A stretch of 64,000 nucleotides of DNA from Aquimarina megaterium XH134. GTDB taxonomy: Bacteria; Bacteroidota; Bacteroidia; Flavobacteriales; Flavobacteriaceae. Shown in pieces: positions 52,043 through 61,182 of this stretch. Location: assembly GCF_000520975.1 (NCBI RefSeq), contig NZ_JACB01000001.1, positions 434,001 to 498,000 of the forward strand. Direction: 5' to 3'. Each line of letters opens with the position of its first letter. Position 1 is the first letter of the stretch. Under the pieces are notes generated by a model. It saw only the letters and a list, made by a program, of their open reading frames with translations. It did no database searches and was not told where the DNA came from. Both the position numbers and the translations under genes were made by a program.

Positions 52043-52870
52043 TTGAAAATTAATTTCAGGAAAATAGGTCGTAGATTCGCAAGATTTATAGTATTTATTG
52101 TTATTCTTATTCTTTCTGGATACCTCTTTTTATATCTAAGGCAAGAACGTTTTTTCTTTAACCCAAAAATTTTGGAGAAAGATTACGTTTTTTCTTTTGA
52201 TCAGCCTTTTGAAGAAATCAATATCGATGTAGAAAAGGATGTTGCTCTTAATGCTTTACTTTTTAAAACAAATACCACCAGCAAAGGTCTTATTCTATAT
52301 TTTCATGGTAATGCCGGGGCAATTCATGAATGGGGAAGACGTGCTTCTTTATATACCGAAAACAAATTTGACATTCTATTTGTTGATTACAGAGGCTACG
52401 GAAAAAGCGATAGTTTTTACGAAGAAGAATCCGAAATATATAACGACGCCCAAAAAGTCTATGATTATGCAAAGACTCGATATGACGAAAAAAACATTAT
52501 TGTTTTAGGTTTTTCTCTGGGAACAGGATTTGCCGCTTATACCGCGGCAAAAAACAATCCTAAACTCCTTATACTCGAAGCTCCCTACTATGCCTGGAAT
52601 GATTTTATAGCAAGTATTGCTCCGGTGCCAAAAATGCTTATTAATTATGAAATCCCTTCTTATAAATTTTTAAAAGAAGTAACCTGCCCTATTCGAATTT
52701 TTCATGGCACTCATGATTTTCTAATTAAACCAGAAGAAAATTCTAAACGACTAGAAGCGTTATATCCAGATAAAATTAAACATACAATGATCAAGGGTGC
52801 TGGTCATAATGGTATCTATATTACAAAACAATACTATGATGAGCTCAAGAATCTGTTGGAGCGGTATTAA
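52043..52870 (+). CDS. membrane-anchored alpha/beta hydrolase
   Basis: A 275-residue protein with one N-terminal helix (about 14-32) and a hydrolase core: GLILYFHGNAGAIHEWGRR, ILFVDYRGYGKSDSF, the nucleophile Ser in IIVLGFSLGTGFAAY, PIRIFHGTHDFLI (Asp), and the catalytic His in IKGAGHNGIYIT. It resembles the BEM46-like/YfhR group. It begins with TTG (52043), as no ATG lies between the upstream stop and the membrane helix. It is 13 bases after the GT87-like gene, so it may edit the lipid or glycan made by that operon. Confidence 0.88.
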   Translation: MKINFRKIGRRFARFIVFIVILILSGYLFLYLRQERFFFNPKILEKDYVFSFDQPFEEINIDVEKDVALNALLFKTNTTSKGLILYFHGNAGAIHEWGRRASLYTENKFDILFVDYRGYGKSDSFYEEESEIYNDAQKVYDYAKTRYDEKNIIVLGFSLGTGFAAYTAAKNNPKLLILEAPYYAWNDFIASIAPVPKMLINYEIPSYKFLKEVTCPIRIFHGTHDFLIKPEENSKRLEALYPDKIKHTMIKGAGHNGIYITKQYYDELKNLLERY

Positions 52871-52966
52871 TAAAGATTTATCTTAAAACAAACTCTCTTT
52901 AGTTTAAAACAAGTTTTGTAAAATTGAAGAAGTTATTACTCTACAACATATCTTTTATTTTAAAAC

Positions 52967-53851
52967 CTACATCATCCTAAGGTTAATCACTTCTTGTTCT
53001 GTAAGTATTCTCCAGTGACCACGAGGTAAATCTTTTTTGGTTAATCCTGCAAAGATTACTCTATCTAATTTGACTACACTATAATTAAGGTGTTCAAAAA
53101 GCTTATGAATAATTCCATTTTTAGCAGATTGCAATTGAATTCCTATTTCGTTTTTAGACGCACCTTCTATATAAGAGATTTCATCTACATTTATAAAACC
53201 TTCTTCTAATTTGATTCCATTCTCTATTTTCTGAAGATCTTCAAATTTCAAGTTACGTTCTAATTCTACATGAAATATCTTACGAACTCCACTTTTATGA
53301 TGTGTTAGTTTTTTTTCTAAATCCATATCATTAGTAAAGAGTAATAACCCGGTCGTATTTCTTTCTAGTCTACCTACAGGTTTTAATACAGATTTAGATG
53401 CATTTGCTACTAAATCCATTACTGTTTTAGTTTTTTCTGGACTAGTACTGGTTACAAAACCTTTAGGTTTATTAAGTAGTACATACTCTTTTTTATAAGG
53501 GGTAATAAGTCGTCCATCAAACTTAACTTCATCGGTAAGTTTTACTTTATATCCCATTTCGGTAATGGGCTTACCATTTACCCATACGCTTCCCGTTTTA
53601 ATATATAAATCGGCATCTCTTCTGGAGCAAACACCAGAATTAGCTACATATTTATTAAGTCTTATTTCATCAGAATCGATGAGTTTTTTTGGTGCTGCAT
53701 TACTAGCTTTTTTTGCTAATGCCTTACCTCTTACATAAGGTTTATTTCCATAATTGGATTTACCTTTATCATGTGTATTCGATTTACTCTTTCCTTTTCC
53801 TTCCTGTTTTCTGCTAGTTTTCCCTTTACCAGAATTATCTCCACGACTCAT
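52967..53851 (-). CDS. RsuA/RluB-family pseudouridine synthase with Asp-to-Glu change
   Basis: A 294-residue protein: a Lys/Gly/Ser-rich basic N-terminal extension (1-60), an S4 RNA-binding domain (about 62-110; IRLNKYVANSGVCSRRDADL), then the catalytic domain. The active-site motif, normally GRLD, reads GRLERNTTGLLLFTND, with Glu163 where the catalytic Asp is expected (codon GAA). The rest (KIFHVELERN, KNGIIHKLFEHLNYSVVKLDRV) is normal. The family modifies uridines in rRNA. Either Glu supports activity or the protein only binds RNA. It has a perfect promoter. Confidence 0.9.
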   Translation of the reverse strand: MSRGDNSGKGKTSRKQEGKGKSKSNTHDKGKSNYGNKPYVRGKALAKKASNAAPKKLIDSDEIRLNKYVANSGVCSRRDADLYIKTGSVWVNGKPITEMGYKVKLTDEVKFDGRLITPYKKEYVLLNKPKGFVTSTSPEKTKTVMDLVANASKSVLKPVGRLERNTTGLLLFTNDMDLEKKLTHHKSGVRKIFHVELERNLKFEDLQKIENGIKLEEGFINVDEISYIEGASKNEIGIQLQSAKNGIIHKLFEHLNYSVVKLDRVIFAGLTKKDLPRGHWRILTEQEVINLRMM

Positions 53852-53866
53852 ATCTTAAATTTTGTG

Positions 53867-53896
53867 CAAAGATAATTGTTTAAAGCATAGGTACAA
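53867..53896 (-). promoter_or_regulatory. exact promoter of the pseudouridine synthase gene
   Basis: On the minus strand TTG (53896-53894), 19 bases, TATCTTTG (53874-53867), matching TTG-N19-TAnnTTTG exactly. The start codon is 16 bases after the -7 box. Confidence 0.8.
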
Positions 53897-53902
53897 CAAC
53901 TA

Positions 53903-54856
53903 TTATTCATCAAACCGAACTGTACTTTGGCGCTTTCTGTTTATATGTAATTGGGTCACATCTGGTCTCGAATAGTGCCCAACAGGGTCAAAATTCTGGC
54001 GCTCTTGTAACACTCTGCTAAAATCTAATGTTTCGATTAACAGTCCTTCTTTATGTAATACAGGTTTCATTATCCATTCTCCATCAGGACCTGCAATACA
54101 TGAGCCTCCATTACCTAAAATATCGGGAGCTTTCTTTAAAATCTCATCCAAGTGCGGCGTAGTTTTAGGAAAATCTTCTGTTCGCATCAAACTAGAGACC
54201 GAAATCACATACGAGCGAGATTCTCTGGCAATAAAACGAGTAATGTCTTTGGTATTATAATCACTACCCGGCCAAACCGCTATGTGCAAATTTTCTCCTT
54301 GCCCATATAATGCTGCTCTGGGTAAGGGCATCCAATTTTCCCAACAATTTAATCCTCCAACAGTAAAAGCTTTTAATGGATGTACCAGCAATCCATTACC
54401 ATCTCCCGGTGCCCAGGTTAGTCGTTCTTCGTATGTAGGTTGTAATTTACGGTGTACAGATCTAATCTCTCCCTTTTGATCAATGTATACTAATGATGCG
54501 TATAAACTATGTCCCCCCCGATCTATCGGTCGTTCAATGATTCCTAAATATATTGCAATATTGCATTCGGCAGCAAGTTCACATATGGTATCTAAATCTC
54601 CATTTTCGATAACAATCGAATTCTGAGCATAATGTGCATGAATTTCTTTTTGAATCTTACTGTCGAATTTTGCACCATCTGTTAATGATACCCAGAACGG
54701 ATATCCTGGCAACAGTGACTCTCCAAAAACGATAAGCTCTGCTTTCTTAGAAGCTGCCTCAGCAATAGAGTTTTCAATTTTTTTAATTGTAGCTGTTTTA
54801 TCTAACCAAACCGGAGAGATTTGAGCCAATGCAACTGTTAGTAATTGATCTTTCAT
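53903..54856 (-). CDS. nitrilase-family carbon-nitrogen hydrolase
   Basis: A 317-residue enzyme with the full Glu-Lys-Cys triad: Glu46 (IVFGESLLPGYPFW), Lys137 (HRKLQPTYEERLTW) and Cys171 (VGGLNCWENWMPLPRAALY). The sequence around the Cys and the length are those of true nitrilases and cyanide-degrading relatives rather than amidases. It hydrolyses nitriles to acids. The start is unambiguous. It is on the same strand as the pseudouridine synthase but with a promoter between; the upstream 451 bases show no clear promoter. Natural substrate unknown. Confidence 0.92.
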   Translation of the reverse strand: MKDQLLTVALAQISPVWLDKTATIKKIENSIAEAASKKAELIVFGESLLPGYPFWVSLTDGAKFDSKIQKEIHAHYAQNSIVIENGDLDTICELAAECNIAIYLGIIERPIDRGGHSLYASLVYIDQKGEIRSVHRKLQPTYEERLTWAPGDGNGLLVHPLKAFTVGGLNCWENWMPLPRAALYGQGENLHIAVWPGSDYNTKDITRFIARESRSYVISVSSLMRTEDFPKTTPHLDEILKKAPDILGNGGSCIAGPDGEWIMKPVLHKEGLLIETLDFSRVLQERQNFDPVGHYSRPDVTQLHINRKRQSTVRFDE

Positions 54857-55307
54857 GAAAACGTATTAATAGTATGTATTTATTTCTAATGATCACGTGT
54901 TTTTAATAGATTTTCAAAATATGATTAACAAATAGTTAACATATAAAAAATTGATTTGCAACACATTAAACATCATAAAAGTGATATGGTAAAACCCTAA
55001 TTTAACCTTATGGTAACATTAGAATTCTATTTAAAACCTAAAAATCGGCATTATTATGATACAAATGTTAAGGATTTACTATTCTATAACCAATTTTATA
55101 TCCATTCTTAAAAAGTAAACATATAAAAAGTATTTATTCTGCAAAGTTTAATTTACGTTAAAACATGTGCCTTTTAACATAATCGTAATCATTGTAATAC
55201 ATTCTAATAAAATAAAAAACAAAAATAATGGAGTATTCGAATCTACATTTGCCCTGTACAATTAAAACAAAATAATAGTTCAAGCTCAAATCTTAAAACA
55301 CAAAAAA
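54857..55307. other. 451-base intergenic region
   Basis: Very AT-rich, between divergent genes. TACATTTG (55244-55251) is a good -7 box for the plus-strand gene at 55308, but no TTG lies 19 bases before it. I see no coding frame, hairpin or repeat. Confidence 0.5.
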
Positions 55308-55652
55308 ATGAAAAAGTTAACAATTTTATTCGCAGTATTCGTATTAGGGTCAACGCAAATTTTTGCTTCAAATAACCCTATTAATTCAGAACAGCAATTA
55401 AGAAAGCAAATTGCAACTCTTTTAGAGAGTCCAGAAATTAAATTAGACAAACAACAACTTAAGGCAAATATCGAATTTACTTTAAACGGTGAAGGAGAGA
55501 TTGTAGTTTTAACCGTAGATTCAGAAGATCTTAATGTAAAAAGTTTCGTGAAATCAAGATTGAACTACAAAAAAGTAGATTCAAAAATATCAAACATAGG
55601 AAACAAAGTATTTAAAATTTCTTTAAAAATTTTAAAGCCAGAAGGAGTATAA
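55308..55652 (+). CDS. small exported protein of unknown function
   Basis: A 114-residue protein with a signal peptide (cut after about QIFAS, residue 21). The mature part resembles the short beta-alpha-beta secreted proteins of Flavobacteria: ELxxxI-type helix (RKQIATLLESPEI), then NIEFTLNGEGEIVVLTVDSED with a strand pattern similar to TonB C-terminal or STN-like domains. Function unknown. A terminator follows. Confidence 0.8.
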   Translation: MKKLTILFAVFVLGSTQIFASNNPINSEQQLRKQIATLLESPEIKLDKQQLKANIEFTLNGEGEIVVLTVDSEDLNVKSFVKSRLNYKKVDSKISNIGNKVFKISLKILKPEGV

Positions 55653-55676
55653 ACTTTCTGCTTATACATGATTAAG

Positions 55677-55710
55677 AAAGCAGTTGTATGTATTTACAGC
55701 TGCTTTTTTT
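55677..55710. terminator. bidirectional intrinsic terminator
   Basis: AAAGCAGTTGTA and TACAGCTGCTTT pair (one G-U) with a 6-base loop and a long T run. It separates the small exported protein gene from the convergent prenyltransferase gene, which ends at 55711. Confidence 0.88.
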
Positions 55711-56619
55711 TTACCAAAGAATTCTATCCAGGATCATATGTACATCAATTAGAATAATACTAAATGTTCCTGCAACAATAATAAGTTTTAAAATGTTATG
55801 TAACCATACATAATGTGTTCTTCCCTTTGATTTCCATAAGCCGAGTAAAAATGCAAAAAGGAGTATAATACACGCATAAAAATACAGGTACATAAATCCT
55901 ATCTCATATCTAGTGAGCAATAAATAAATAGGAACGCAAGAAGCCAGAATCAAAATAGTTACTATTCTTTTTGAGACTAATTCTCCATACACAATAGGTA
56001 TCGTTTTATAGTTCTGGGCAAGATCTCCTCTTAAATTTCCTAAATCTTTAATCATTTCTCTCATGATCAACATCAAAAACAAAAATGTTGCATGAACAAA
56101 AATAACTTCGTCAAAGTTTTTATAATAAATAAATACAGCGAAAAATGGAGTTATTGCTAATAGAGAAGCGATAATATTTCCAATAATAGGAAATTTCTTT
56201 AGTTTATGAGAATAGAACCATATCCCGAAAATATATAAAGAGAAAAAAACAACTGCTCTAAAAGAAACATAACTGGCACATACTACAGAGAGAAAATTAA
56301 GGACAAAATACCCCGTAAGTTTTGTACGTTGACTCACTAACCGATCCAACATGGTCTTTTGTGGCCTATTGATTAAATCTTTTTCTTTATCATAAAAATT
56401 ATTAATGATGTATCCTGCTGCAATCACACCGGCAGAAGCCAATACAATAACAAATAGATTTGGATCCAGAATAACATTTCGCAATCTGATCTGAGGTGCT
56501 AAAATAAATATTGATGTAAGATATTGTGCAAATACAATAATCAGAATATTATACCCTCTAACTACAGAAAATAAACTCAATAACTTGAGAAAAATGAGTT
56601 TGTTTTTTCTGGTAAGCAT
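55711..56619 (-). CDS. UbiA-family prenyltransferase
   Basis: A 302-residue membrane protein with about eight to nine helices. The first Asp-rich motif is NNFYDKEKDLINRPQK (about 92-107); the second is in MIKDLGNLRGDLAQNYKTIP (about 185-206). These bind the prenyl diphosphate through Mg. Close relatives in Flavobacteria are annotated as geranylgeranylglycerol-phosphate geranylgeranyltransferases, and the neighbours (mevalonate kinase, MvaD) fit. The acceptor is not proven. It is 11 bases after the kinase gene. Confidence 0.88.
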   Translation of the reverse strand: MLTRKNKLIFLKLLSLFSVVRGYNILIIVFAQYLTSIFILAPQIRLRNVILDPNLFVIVLASAGVIAAGYIINNFYDKEKDLINRPQKTMLDRLVSQRTKLTGYFVLNFLSVVCASYVSFRAVVFFSLYIFGIWFYSHKLKKFPIIGNIIASLLAITPFFAVFIYYKNFDEVIFVHATFLFLMLIMREMIKDLGNLRGDLAQNYKTIPIVYGELVSKRIVTILILASCVPIYLLLTRYEIGFMYLYFYACIILLFAFLLGLWKSKGRTHYVWLHNILKLIIVAGTFSIILIDVHMILDRILW

Positions 56620-56630
56620 AATAATGCTTA

Positions 56631-57566
56631 TTAAAAATTGTAGACTACCTCTAACTTATAATCCTTAAGTGAAGCCTGTGCTTTATCAAAATCCTGCGTA
56701 AACCCTAAAATATAACCACCGCCTCCAGAGCCACATAACTTAAGATAATAATCATTGGTTTCTATACCATGTTTCCATAAGGTATGAAATTGCTTTGGTA
56801 TCATTGGCTTAAAATTATCCAAAACCACGTGAGAAAGCTCTTTTATATTAAAGAATAGAGATTTAACATCTCCTTTTAAGAAATCATCTACACAAGCGTC
56901 TGTATATTTTACAAACTGATTTTTGAGCATACTACGAAAGCCTTCCTGCTTCATGTTTTCCATAAAAATACTAACCATCGGGGCAGTTTCCCCAACAATA
57001 CCGCTATCTAATAAGAAAACAGCTCCTTTTTTATTCTCTACACTTTGTGAAGGAATTCCTGCAGGTTCGATATTATCTTTAGAATGAATGAGAATAGGCA
57101 GACTAAGGTAGCTATTTAAAGGATCCAGTCCAGAACTCTTTCCATGAAAGAAAGATTCCATAAGTCCAAAAATCTCTTTCAGTTTTAATAATTTATCTCG
57201 AGTAAGGTTTTCTAAAACAGTAATTTTATTAGCTGCATATTTATCATAAATCGCCGCTACTAATGCACCGCTACTTCCTACTCCATATCCCTGAGGAATA
57301 CTACTATCAAAATACATCCCAGAATTGATATCTGAATGAAGTTTTTCGAAATCAAATTTCACAACTCCTTTATCCTGAATTTCTTCGAGATAGGTTGCAA
57401 AATTTTTAAGATTTTCATTGGATTGTATAGCCTCTTGATCAGGTGTTTCTGATACTTTTAATGCACCTTTAAAAAAATTATAAGGTATAGAAAGACCTTT
57501 AGAATCTTTAATAATACCATATTCTCCAAACAGAAGTATTTTAGAATAAAATAACGGTCCTTTCAT
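56631..57566 (-). CDS. mevalonate kinase (GHMP family)
   Basis: A 311-residue GHMP kinase: KILLFGEYGIIKDSKGLSIPY at the N-terminus (residues 9-29, family start motif), the ATP loop IPQGYGVGSSGALVAAIY (about 90-107), SSGLDPLNSYLSLP, and the third motif LCGSGGGGYILGF near the end. With the MvaD gene upstream on the same strand it supplies the mevalonate pathway to isopentenyl diphosphate. The specific substrate is inferred from context and homology. Confidence 0.88.
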   Translation of the reverse strand: MKGPLFYSKILLFGEYGIIKDSKGLSIPYNFFKGALKVSETPDQEAIQSNENLKNFATYLEEIQDKGVVKFDFEKLHSDINSGMYFDSSIPQGYGVGSSGALVAAIYDKYAANKITVLENLTRDKLLKLKEIFGLMESFFHGKSSGLDPLNSYLSLPILIHSKDNIEPAGIPSQSVENKKGAVFLLDSGIVGETAPMVSIFMENMKQEGFRSMLKNQFVKYTDACVDDFLKGDVKSLFFNIKELSHVVLDNFKPMIPKQFHTLWKHGIETNDYYLKLCGSGGGGYILGFTQDFDKAQASLKDYKLEVVYNF

Positions 57567-57714
57567 CTATTTATTTATATTGTTTTAGAGGTTAGATAAA
57601 ATCTTTGACGATTACAATAATCATTACTTTATAATGATTAAAGTTTTTTAATCGAGTTAATTTTATCATCTCTATAAATAGTTATATCTAATTTGTCGCC
57701 TTACTAGGATAAAG

Positions 57715-58800
57715 TTACACTATTTTTGCACCTAATCCTATTTTGTCACAAATATACTGTCCATTCTGACAATACGCAACTAACTCGTTGGTAATGAAAT
57801 CTAAAACTTGATTTTTTTCGGTATTTGGATACAACACATGAACATTTGCTCCTGCATCAAGTGTAAAACAAACTTTTGATCCCGTTGTTGCGCGATATTC
57901 CCAAATTTTATGAATTACAGATAATGTATTAGGTTTCATTAGTATAAAATAAGGTAAAGAAGTCATCATCATTGCATGTAATGTCAACGCTTCACTTTCT
58001 ACTATCTTGATAAAGGCGTCTAAATCCCCCGAAATTAATATCTCTTTTAATTTAGTAACATTGCCGGTTGCTTGTTCAAATCGTTTTTCTGCAAAAGGAT
58101 GACCGTACATTAGATTATGACCTACACTACTACTTACTTGTTTTTCTCCTTTATCAATTAATAAGATTGTATCCTGATAATCATTAAAATTTTGATGAAC
58201 CGGAAACGGAAACGGTATTGCATATGCATCACTACTCTCGTTTATATCTGAATGTTCTCCCCAAACGGTAATCGGTCCTTCTATACTTCGACATGCACTC
58301 CCTGAGCCTAAACGAGCCAAAAAAGAAGATTTTTGAAGACATTCTGAATCTGAAATATCCGGGTTTATCTTTTTTTCTAACTGCATCAGGCAATATGCCA
58401 GTGCACTCATCCCGCTAGCTGATGATGCAATCCCACTACTATGCGGAAATGTATTACTGGTTTCTATTCTGAATGTATATTGCTTTAGGAAAGGAAGATA
58501 TTCTCGAATCCTTTCAAAAAAACTTTGAATCTTAGGTTTAAAATCTGGTTTAGGTTTTCCTTCAAAAAAAAGTTCAAAATCAAAATCTTCTCCTGCATCA
58601 TCTCGTCTTTTATATGCTAAACTTGTTGTTGTTTTACAATTATCCAACGTAAAGCTAATCGATGCGTTCTCAGGTAATTGCACAGGTCTTTTACCCCAAT
58701 ATTTAACTAGAGCAATATTACTAGGTGAGGTACAAGCCACGATACCTTCTTCGGGTAATTTTGAAACGATAGGTAAGGTAAATTCTGGATAATCCGACAT
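57715..58800 (-). CDS. mvaD: diphosphomevalonate decarboxylase
   Basis: A 361-residue GHMP-family decarboxylase: SNIALVKYWGKRPVQLPENASISFTL (about 26-51 from the longer start), the loop TFPHSSGIASSASGMSALAYCL, GSGSACRSIEGPITVWGE, and FTLDAGANVHVLYP. It converts mevalonate diphosphate to isopentenyl diphosphate. I start at the second Met (58800), because a -7 box at 58820-58827 (TATCTTTG on the minus strand) puts the transcript start at about 58814. The first Met at 58809 is possible. The intergenic gap to the kinase gene is 148 bases with no clear signal. Confidence 0.93.
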   Translation of the reverse strand: MSDYPEFTLPIVSKLPEEGIVACTSPSNIALVKYWGKRPVQLPENASISFTLDNCKTTTSLAYKRRDDAGEDFDFELFFEGKPKPDFKPKIQSFFERIREYLPFLKQYTFRIETSNTFPHSSGIASSASGMSALAYCLMQLEKKINPDISDSECLQKSSFLARLGSGSACRSIEGPITVWGEHSDINESSDAYAIPFPFPVHQNFNDYQDTILLIDKGEKQVSSSVGHNLMYGHPFAEKRFEQATGNVTKLKEILISGDLDAFIKIVESEALTLHAMMMTSLPYFILMKPNTLSVIHKIWEYRATTGSKVCFTLDAGANVHVLYPNTEKNQVLDFITNELVAYCQNGQYICDKIGLGAKIV

Positions 58801-58819
58801 AGTATACAATGATTTTAAG

Positions 58820-58827
58820 CAAAGATA
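58820..58827 (-). promoter_or_regulatory. -7 promoter element of mvaD
   Basis: TATCTTTG on the minus strand fits TAnnTTTG. No TTG at the usual 19-base spacing is present, so this half-promoter is a weaker call than the exact ones. Confidence 0.4.
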
Positions 58828-59022
58828 AGTGTATCCTATATTTTAATCTGTTTTATGTATTAGAAAATCTGGTATAGACTAAAATTATTTGAAACATTAT
58901 TGCTTTATTTTATTTTTTAATTTAATTCGGGGTTATCAATAATCATGCAATACCAAAATTAAGAAAGCACATGTATGTGTTGTACTTTTAAAATTCTAAT
59001 ACATAAAGCGGGTTTAAGCGCA

Positions 59023-59051
59023 TTGGTAGTAAAAATAAATTGCTATTTTAG
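59023..59051 (+). promoter_or_regulatory. likely promoter of the tspO/tetR unit
   Basis: TTG (59023-59025), 18 bases, then TATTTTAG (59044-59051): one base short of the ideal spacing and one mismatch in the -7 box. The tspO ATG is 20 bases further. Confidence 0.45.
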
Positions 59052-59071
59052 TACTGCGCTAACTTGTTTCA

Positions 59072-59545
59072 ATGAAAAAAAAGTTATTTCGTATTGGTAT
59101 TGCGGTATTGGTATGTGGTTTGATCGGATTTTTGAGTAGTATTGCTACCCAAACTTCTATTAATACGTGGTATGCTGCTTTAAATAAACCTTCTTTTACT
59201 CCACCAAATTGGATCTTTGGACCAATATGGGTTCTGTTGTATATTATGATGGGGATTGCGGCCGGAATTGTTTGGAGCAAAGGCTTTTATCATAAATGGG
59301 TAAAAACTGCGTTATATCACTTTGGATTTCAATTGTTACTCAATGCAGCGTGGTCTATTTTTTTCTTTGGACTACAAAACCCATTGATTGCACTATTGGA
59401 TATAATTGCCCTATTTATCCTATTGCTGTTTACCATTAAATGGTTTACCGTAGTAAATTCTACCGCTGCCTACCTACTTATCCCTTATGTTGTTTGGGTT
59501 GCTTTTGCGACTGCTTTAAATTTTGGTATATGGCAACTAAATTAA
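59072..59545 (+). CDS. tspO: TspO/MBR family tryptophan-rich protein
   Basis: A 157-residue membrane protein with five helices and the family pattern: WYAALNKPSFTPPNWIFGPIW (about 31-51) and YMMGIAAGIVW, NAAWSIFFFGLQNP, and VWVAFATALNFGIWQLN at the end. TspO binds porphyrins and other ligands in the outer membrane or envelope. It is 26 bases before a TetR gene, and the two are co-transcribed. It lies beside mvaD as in related genomes. Confidence 0.93.
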   Translation: MKKKLFRIGIAVLVCGLIGFLSSIATQTSINTWYAALNKPSFTPPNWIFGPIWVLLYIMMGIAAGIVWSKGFYHKWVKTALYHFGFQLLLNAAWSIFFFGLQNPLIALLDIIALFILLLFTIKWFTVVNSTAAYLLIPYVVWVAFATALNFGIWQLN

Positions 59546-59571
59546 ACCAGGAATAAGGAATATGATTTTTT

Positions 59572-60141
59572 ATGAGTAAAAAAGCAATAGTCTTACAGAC
59601 TACTCTAGAATTAATAACTAAACAAGGTATCCATGCCACATCTCTTTCTCAAATTATTAAAGAATCAGGCGTAGCAAACGGAACTGTATATCACCATTTT
59701 AAAAACAAAGAAGAGATCATTACAGAACTCTATTTAATGCTTACCCAGGATTTTGGCACTGTTGTCATGCGTAATACTCCAGAAGATGACATAAAGAAAC
59801 AATTTACTGTAATGTGGCTTAATCTGTTCTATTATTTTGTCAATAATCCCCTTGCTTTTATATTTTCTGAACAGATTGCCCGTTCTCCAGAAATTCCTCA
59901 ATCTTTAAAAGATAAAGCAAGGCAATACTATGGCGAAATCGAAAGCTATTTCAAAAAAGGTGTAAAACAAAAGGTCTTTAAATCTTATAACACTCTAATC
60001 ATGGAAGAACTCTTCTTTGGTAATGTGGTATCACTGGTAAAGATCCATGAGAATGAACAAGTAAAACTGCAGGAAAAACATATCAATCAAGCTATCGAGA
60101 TTTCCTGGAGAGGTTTTCTAAAGGATCAAACAATTATTTAA
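59572..60141 (+). CDS. TetR-family transcriptional regulator
   Basis: A 189-residue repressor: HTH at about 6-52 (AIVLQTTLELITKQGIHATS, SQIIKESGVANGTVYHHFKNKEEIITEL), then a helical ligand domain. Co-transcribed with tspO. The target is not visible; no ACCGAACGTTCGGT-like operator lies upstream here, so linking it to the palindromes at 37727 and 38371 would be a guess. Confidence 0.9.
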   Translation: MSKKAIVLQTTLELITKQGIHATSLSQIIKESGVANGTVYHHFKNKEEIITELYLMLTQDFGTVVMRNTPEDDIKKQFTVMWLNLFYYFVNNPLAFIFSEQIARSPEIPQSLKDKARQYYGEIESYFKKGVKQKVFKSYNTLIMEELFFGNVVSLVKIHENEQVKLQEKHINQAIEISWRGFLKDQTII

Positions 60142-60169
60142 TACACATTAATTAGATAGAAATTGTTAC

Positions 60170-60203
60170 GAAAAAACACATCCTACTTTTCAGTAGGATG
60201 TGT
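60170..60203 (-). terminator. intrinsic terminator of the 60233 gene
   Basis: Perfect 12-base stem ACACATCCTACT/AGTAGGATGTGT with loop TTTC. On the minus strand a run of six T follows, 30 bases after the stop at 60233. Confidence 0.9.
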
Positions 60204-60232
60204 CAACTTAGTATAGAACTTGTTTCATACAT

Positions 60233-61021
60233 TTAATTAAATGCAATATTTACACAAGATTCGTTATATAGATTCTTAAGCACGAACTCTACCGCTTTTC
60301 GAGAATTACTCGTTTGCCCGATTAATCCTCCTTTATAGGTAAGTTTTCCTGTATTTTCATTCCAATAATACTCTTTGCTATCAGATTTAATAATACGTTT
60401 TTTATCTTTGATCATTACTTGAAAAGCATTGAGTTTCTGGCTATATTCGAGACCAGACGGGAAATATACTTCGGCAATAAACTTAGTAGTACCTTTCTCA
60501 TAAAAATAGCAAACACATTCTCCTATATCTTTTGCCTCAGAGACTCGAATCATATTATTTTGTACGATCTTCCATCCGCCATTAATACGTATAGCAACCA
60601 CATCCATTAACATAGTTCCCTTTTCGGCAAGTCTTTTGTCTACAAATGATTCAAAACTGATAACCGCAGAAATGGTCCCTGCTCTTTCTTTTTGACTTTG
60701 AAAAACGATTTTATCTATGGTTAATCTAAACTGATAATTATTATCATTGACAATATCACTTAATTGAGTAGAAACATCTTTTTTGGTATAGTTTTTTCTC
60801 ACCAAAGCTCCAGATAGATTAACATAGACAGTATTTCCTCTATATTTTTCGTCAAACAAATTTAGTACATCTTCTTTTTGGGTTCCCTGGGTTAATGCAT
60901 TCATTTTATTGACATAATCTACCAATAACTTTTTTATAGGGTCGTTCTCATTAAATGCTTTGACCGGGTGAACACTACTAAATAAAAATATAAGGATAAG
61001 AATAAAAGTAATTTTTTTCAT
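60233..61021 (-). CDS. exported protein with possible NTF2-like domain
   Basis: A 262-residue protein with a signal peptide (cut after about PVKAF, residue 23). Residues about 28-160 have the NTF2/SnoaL-like rhythm (LLVDYVNKMNALTQGTQKEDVLNLF, then strands up to VAIRINGGWKIVQNN). The second half (about 165-262) contains ECVCYFYEKGTTKFIAEVYFP and may be a separate domain. I do not recognise a function. A clear terminator follows; it is convergent with the TetR gene. Confidence 0.75.
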   Translation of the reverse strand: MKKITFILILIFLFSSVHPVKAFNENDPIKKLLVDYVNKMNALTQGTQKEDVLNLFDEKYRGNTVYVNLSGALVRKNYTKKDVSTQLSDIVNDNNYQFRLTIDKIVFQSQKERAGTISAVISFESFVDKRLAEKGTMLMDVVAIRINGGWKIVQNNMIRVSEAKDIGECVCYFYEKGTTKFIAEVYFPSGLEYSQKLNAFQVMIKDKKRIIKSDSKEYYWNENTGKLTYKGGLIGQTSNSRKAVEFVLKNLYNESCVNIAFN

Positions 61022-61182
61022 AGTGGTGGGGTATTAGTTAAACCTTATTAAGGTACGAAAAATTACTCAGAATCGCTAATATTAACGCACTATTCTTTAT
61101 CTCAAATTACTTAATTCCAATAACTTAATTACTGCTTTTTTAAAGTTTTCGACAATGATATTATATTTCATTTTTTTAACAA

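Noticed and set aside
59572..60141. Assigning the TetR protein as the repressor of the 37727 and 38371 operators
   Set aside because: No similar palindrome lies near its own promoter and the distance is over 20 kb; there is no sequence evidence for the link.
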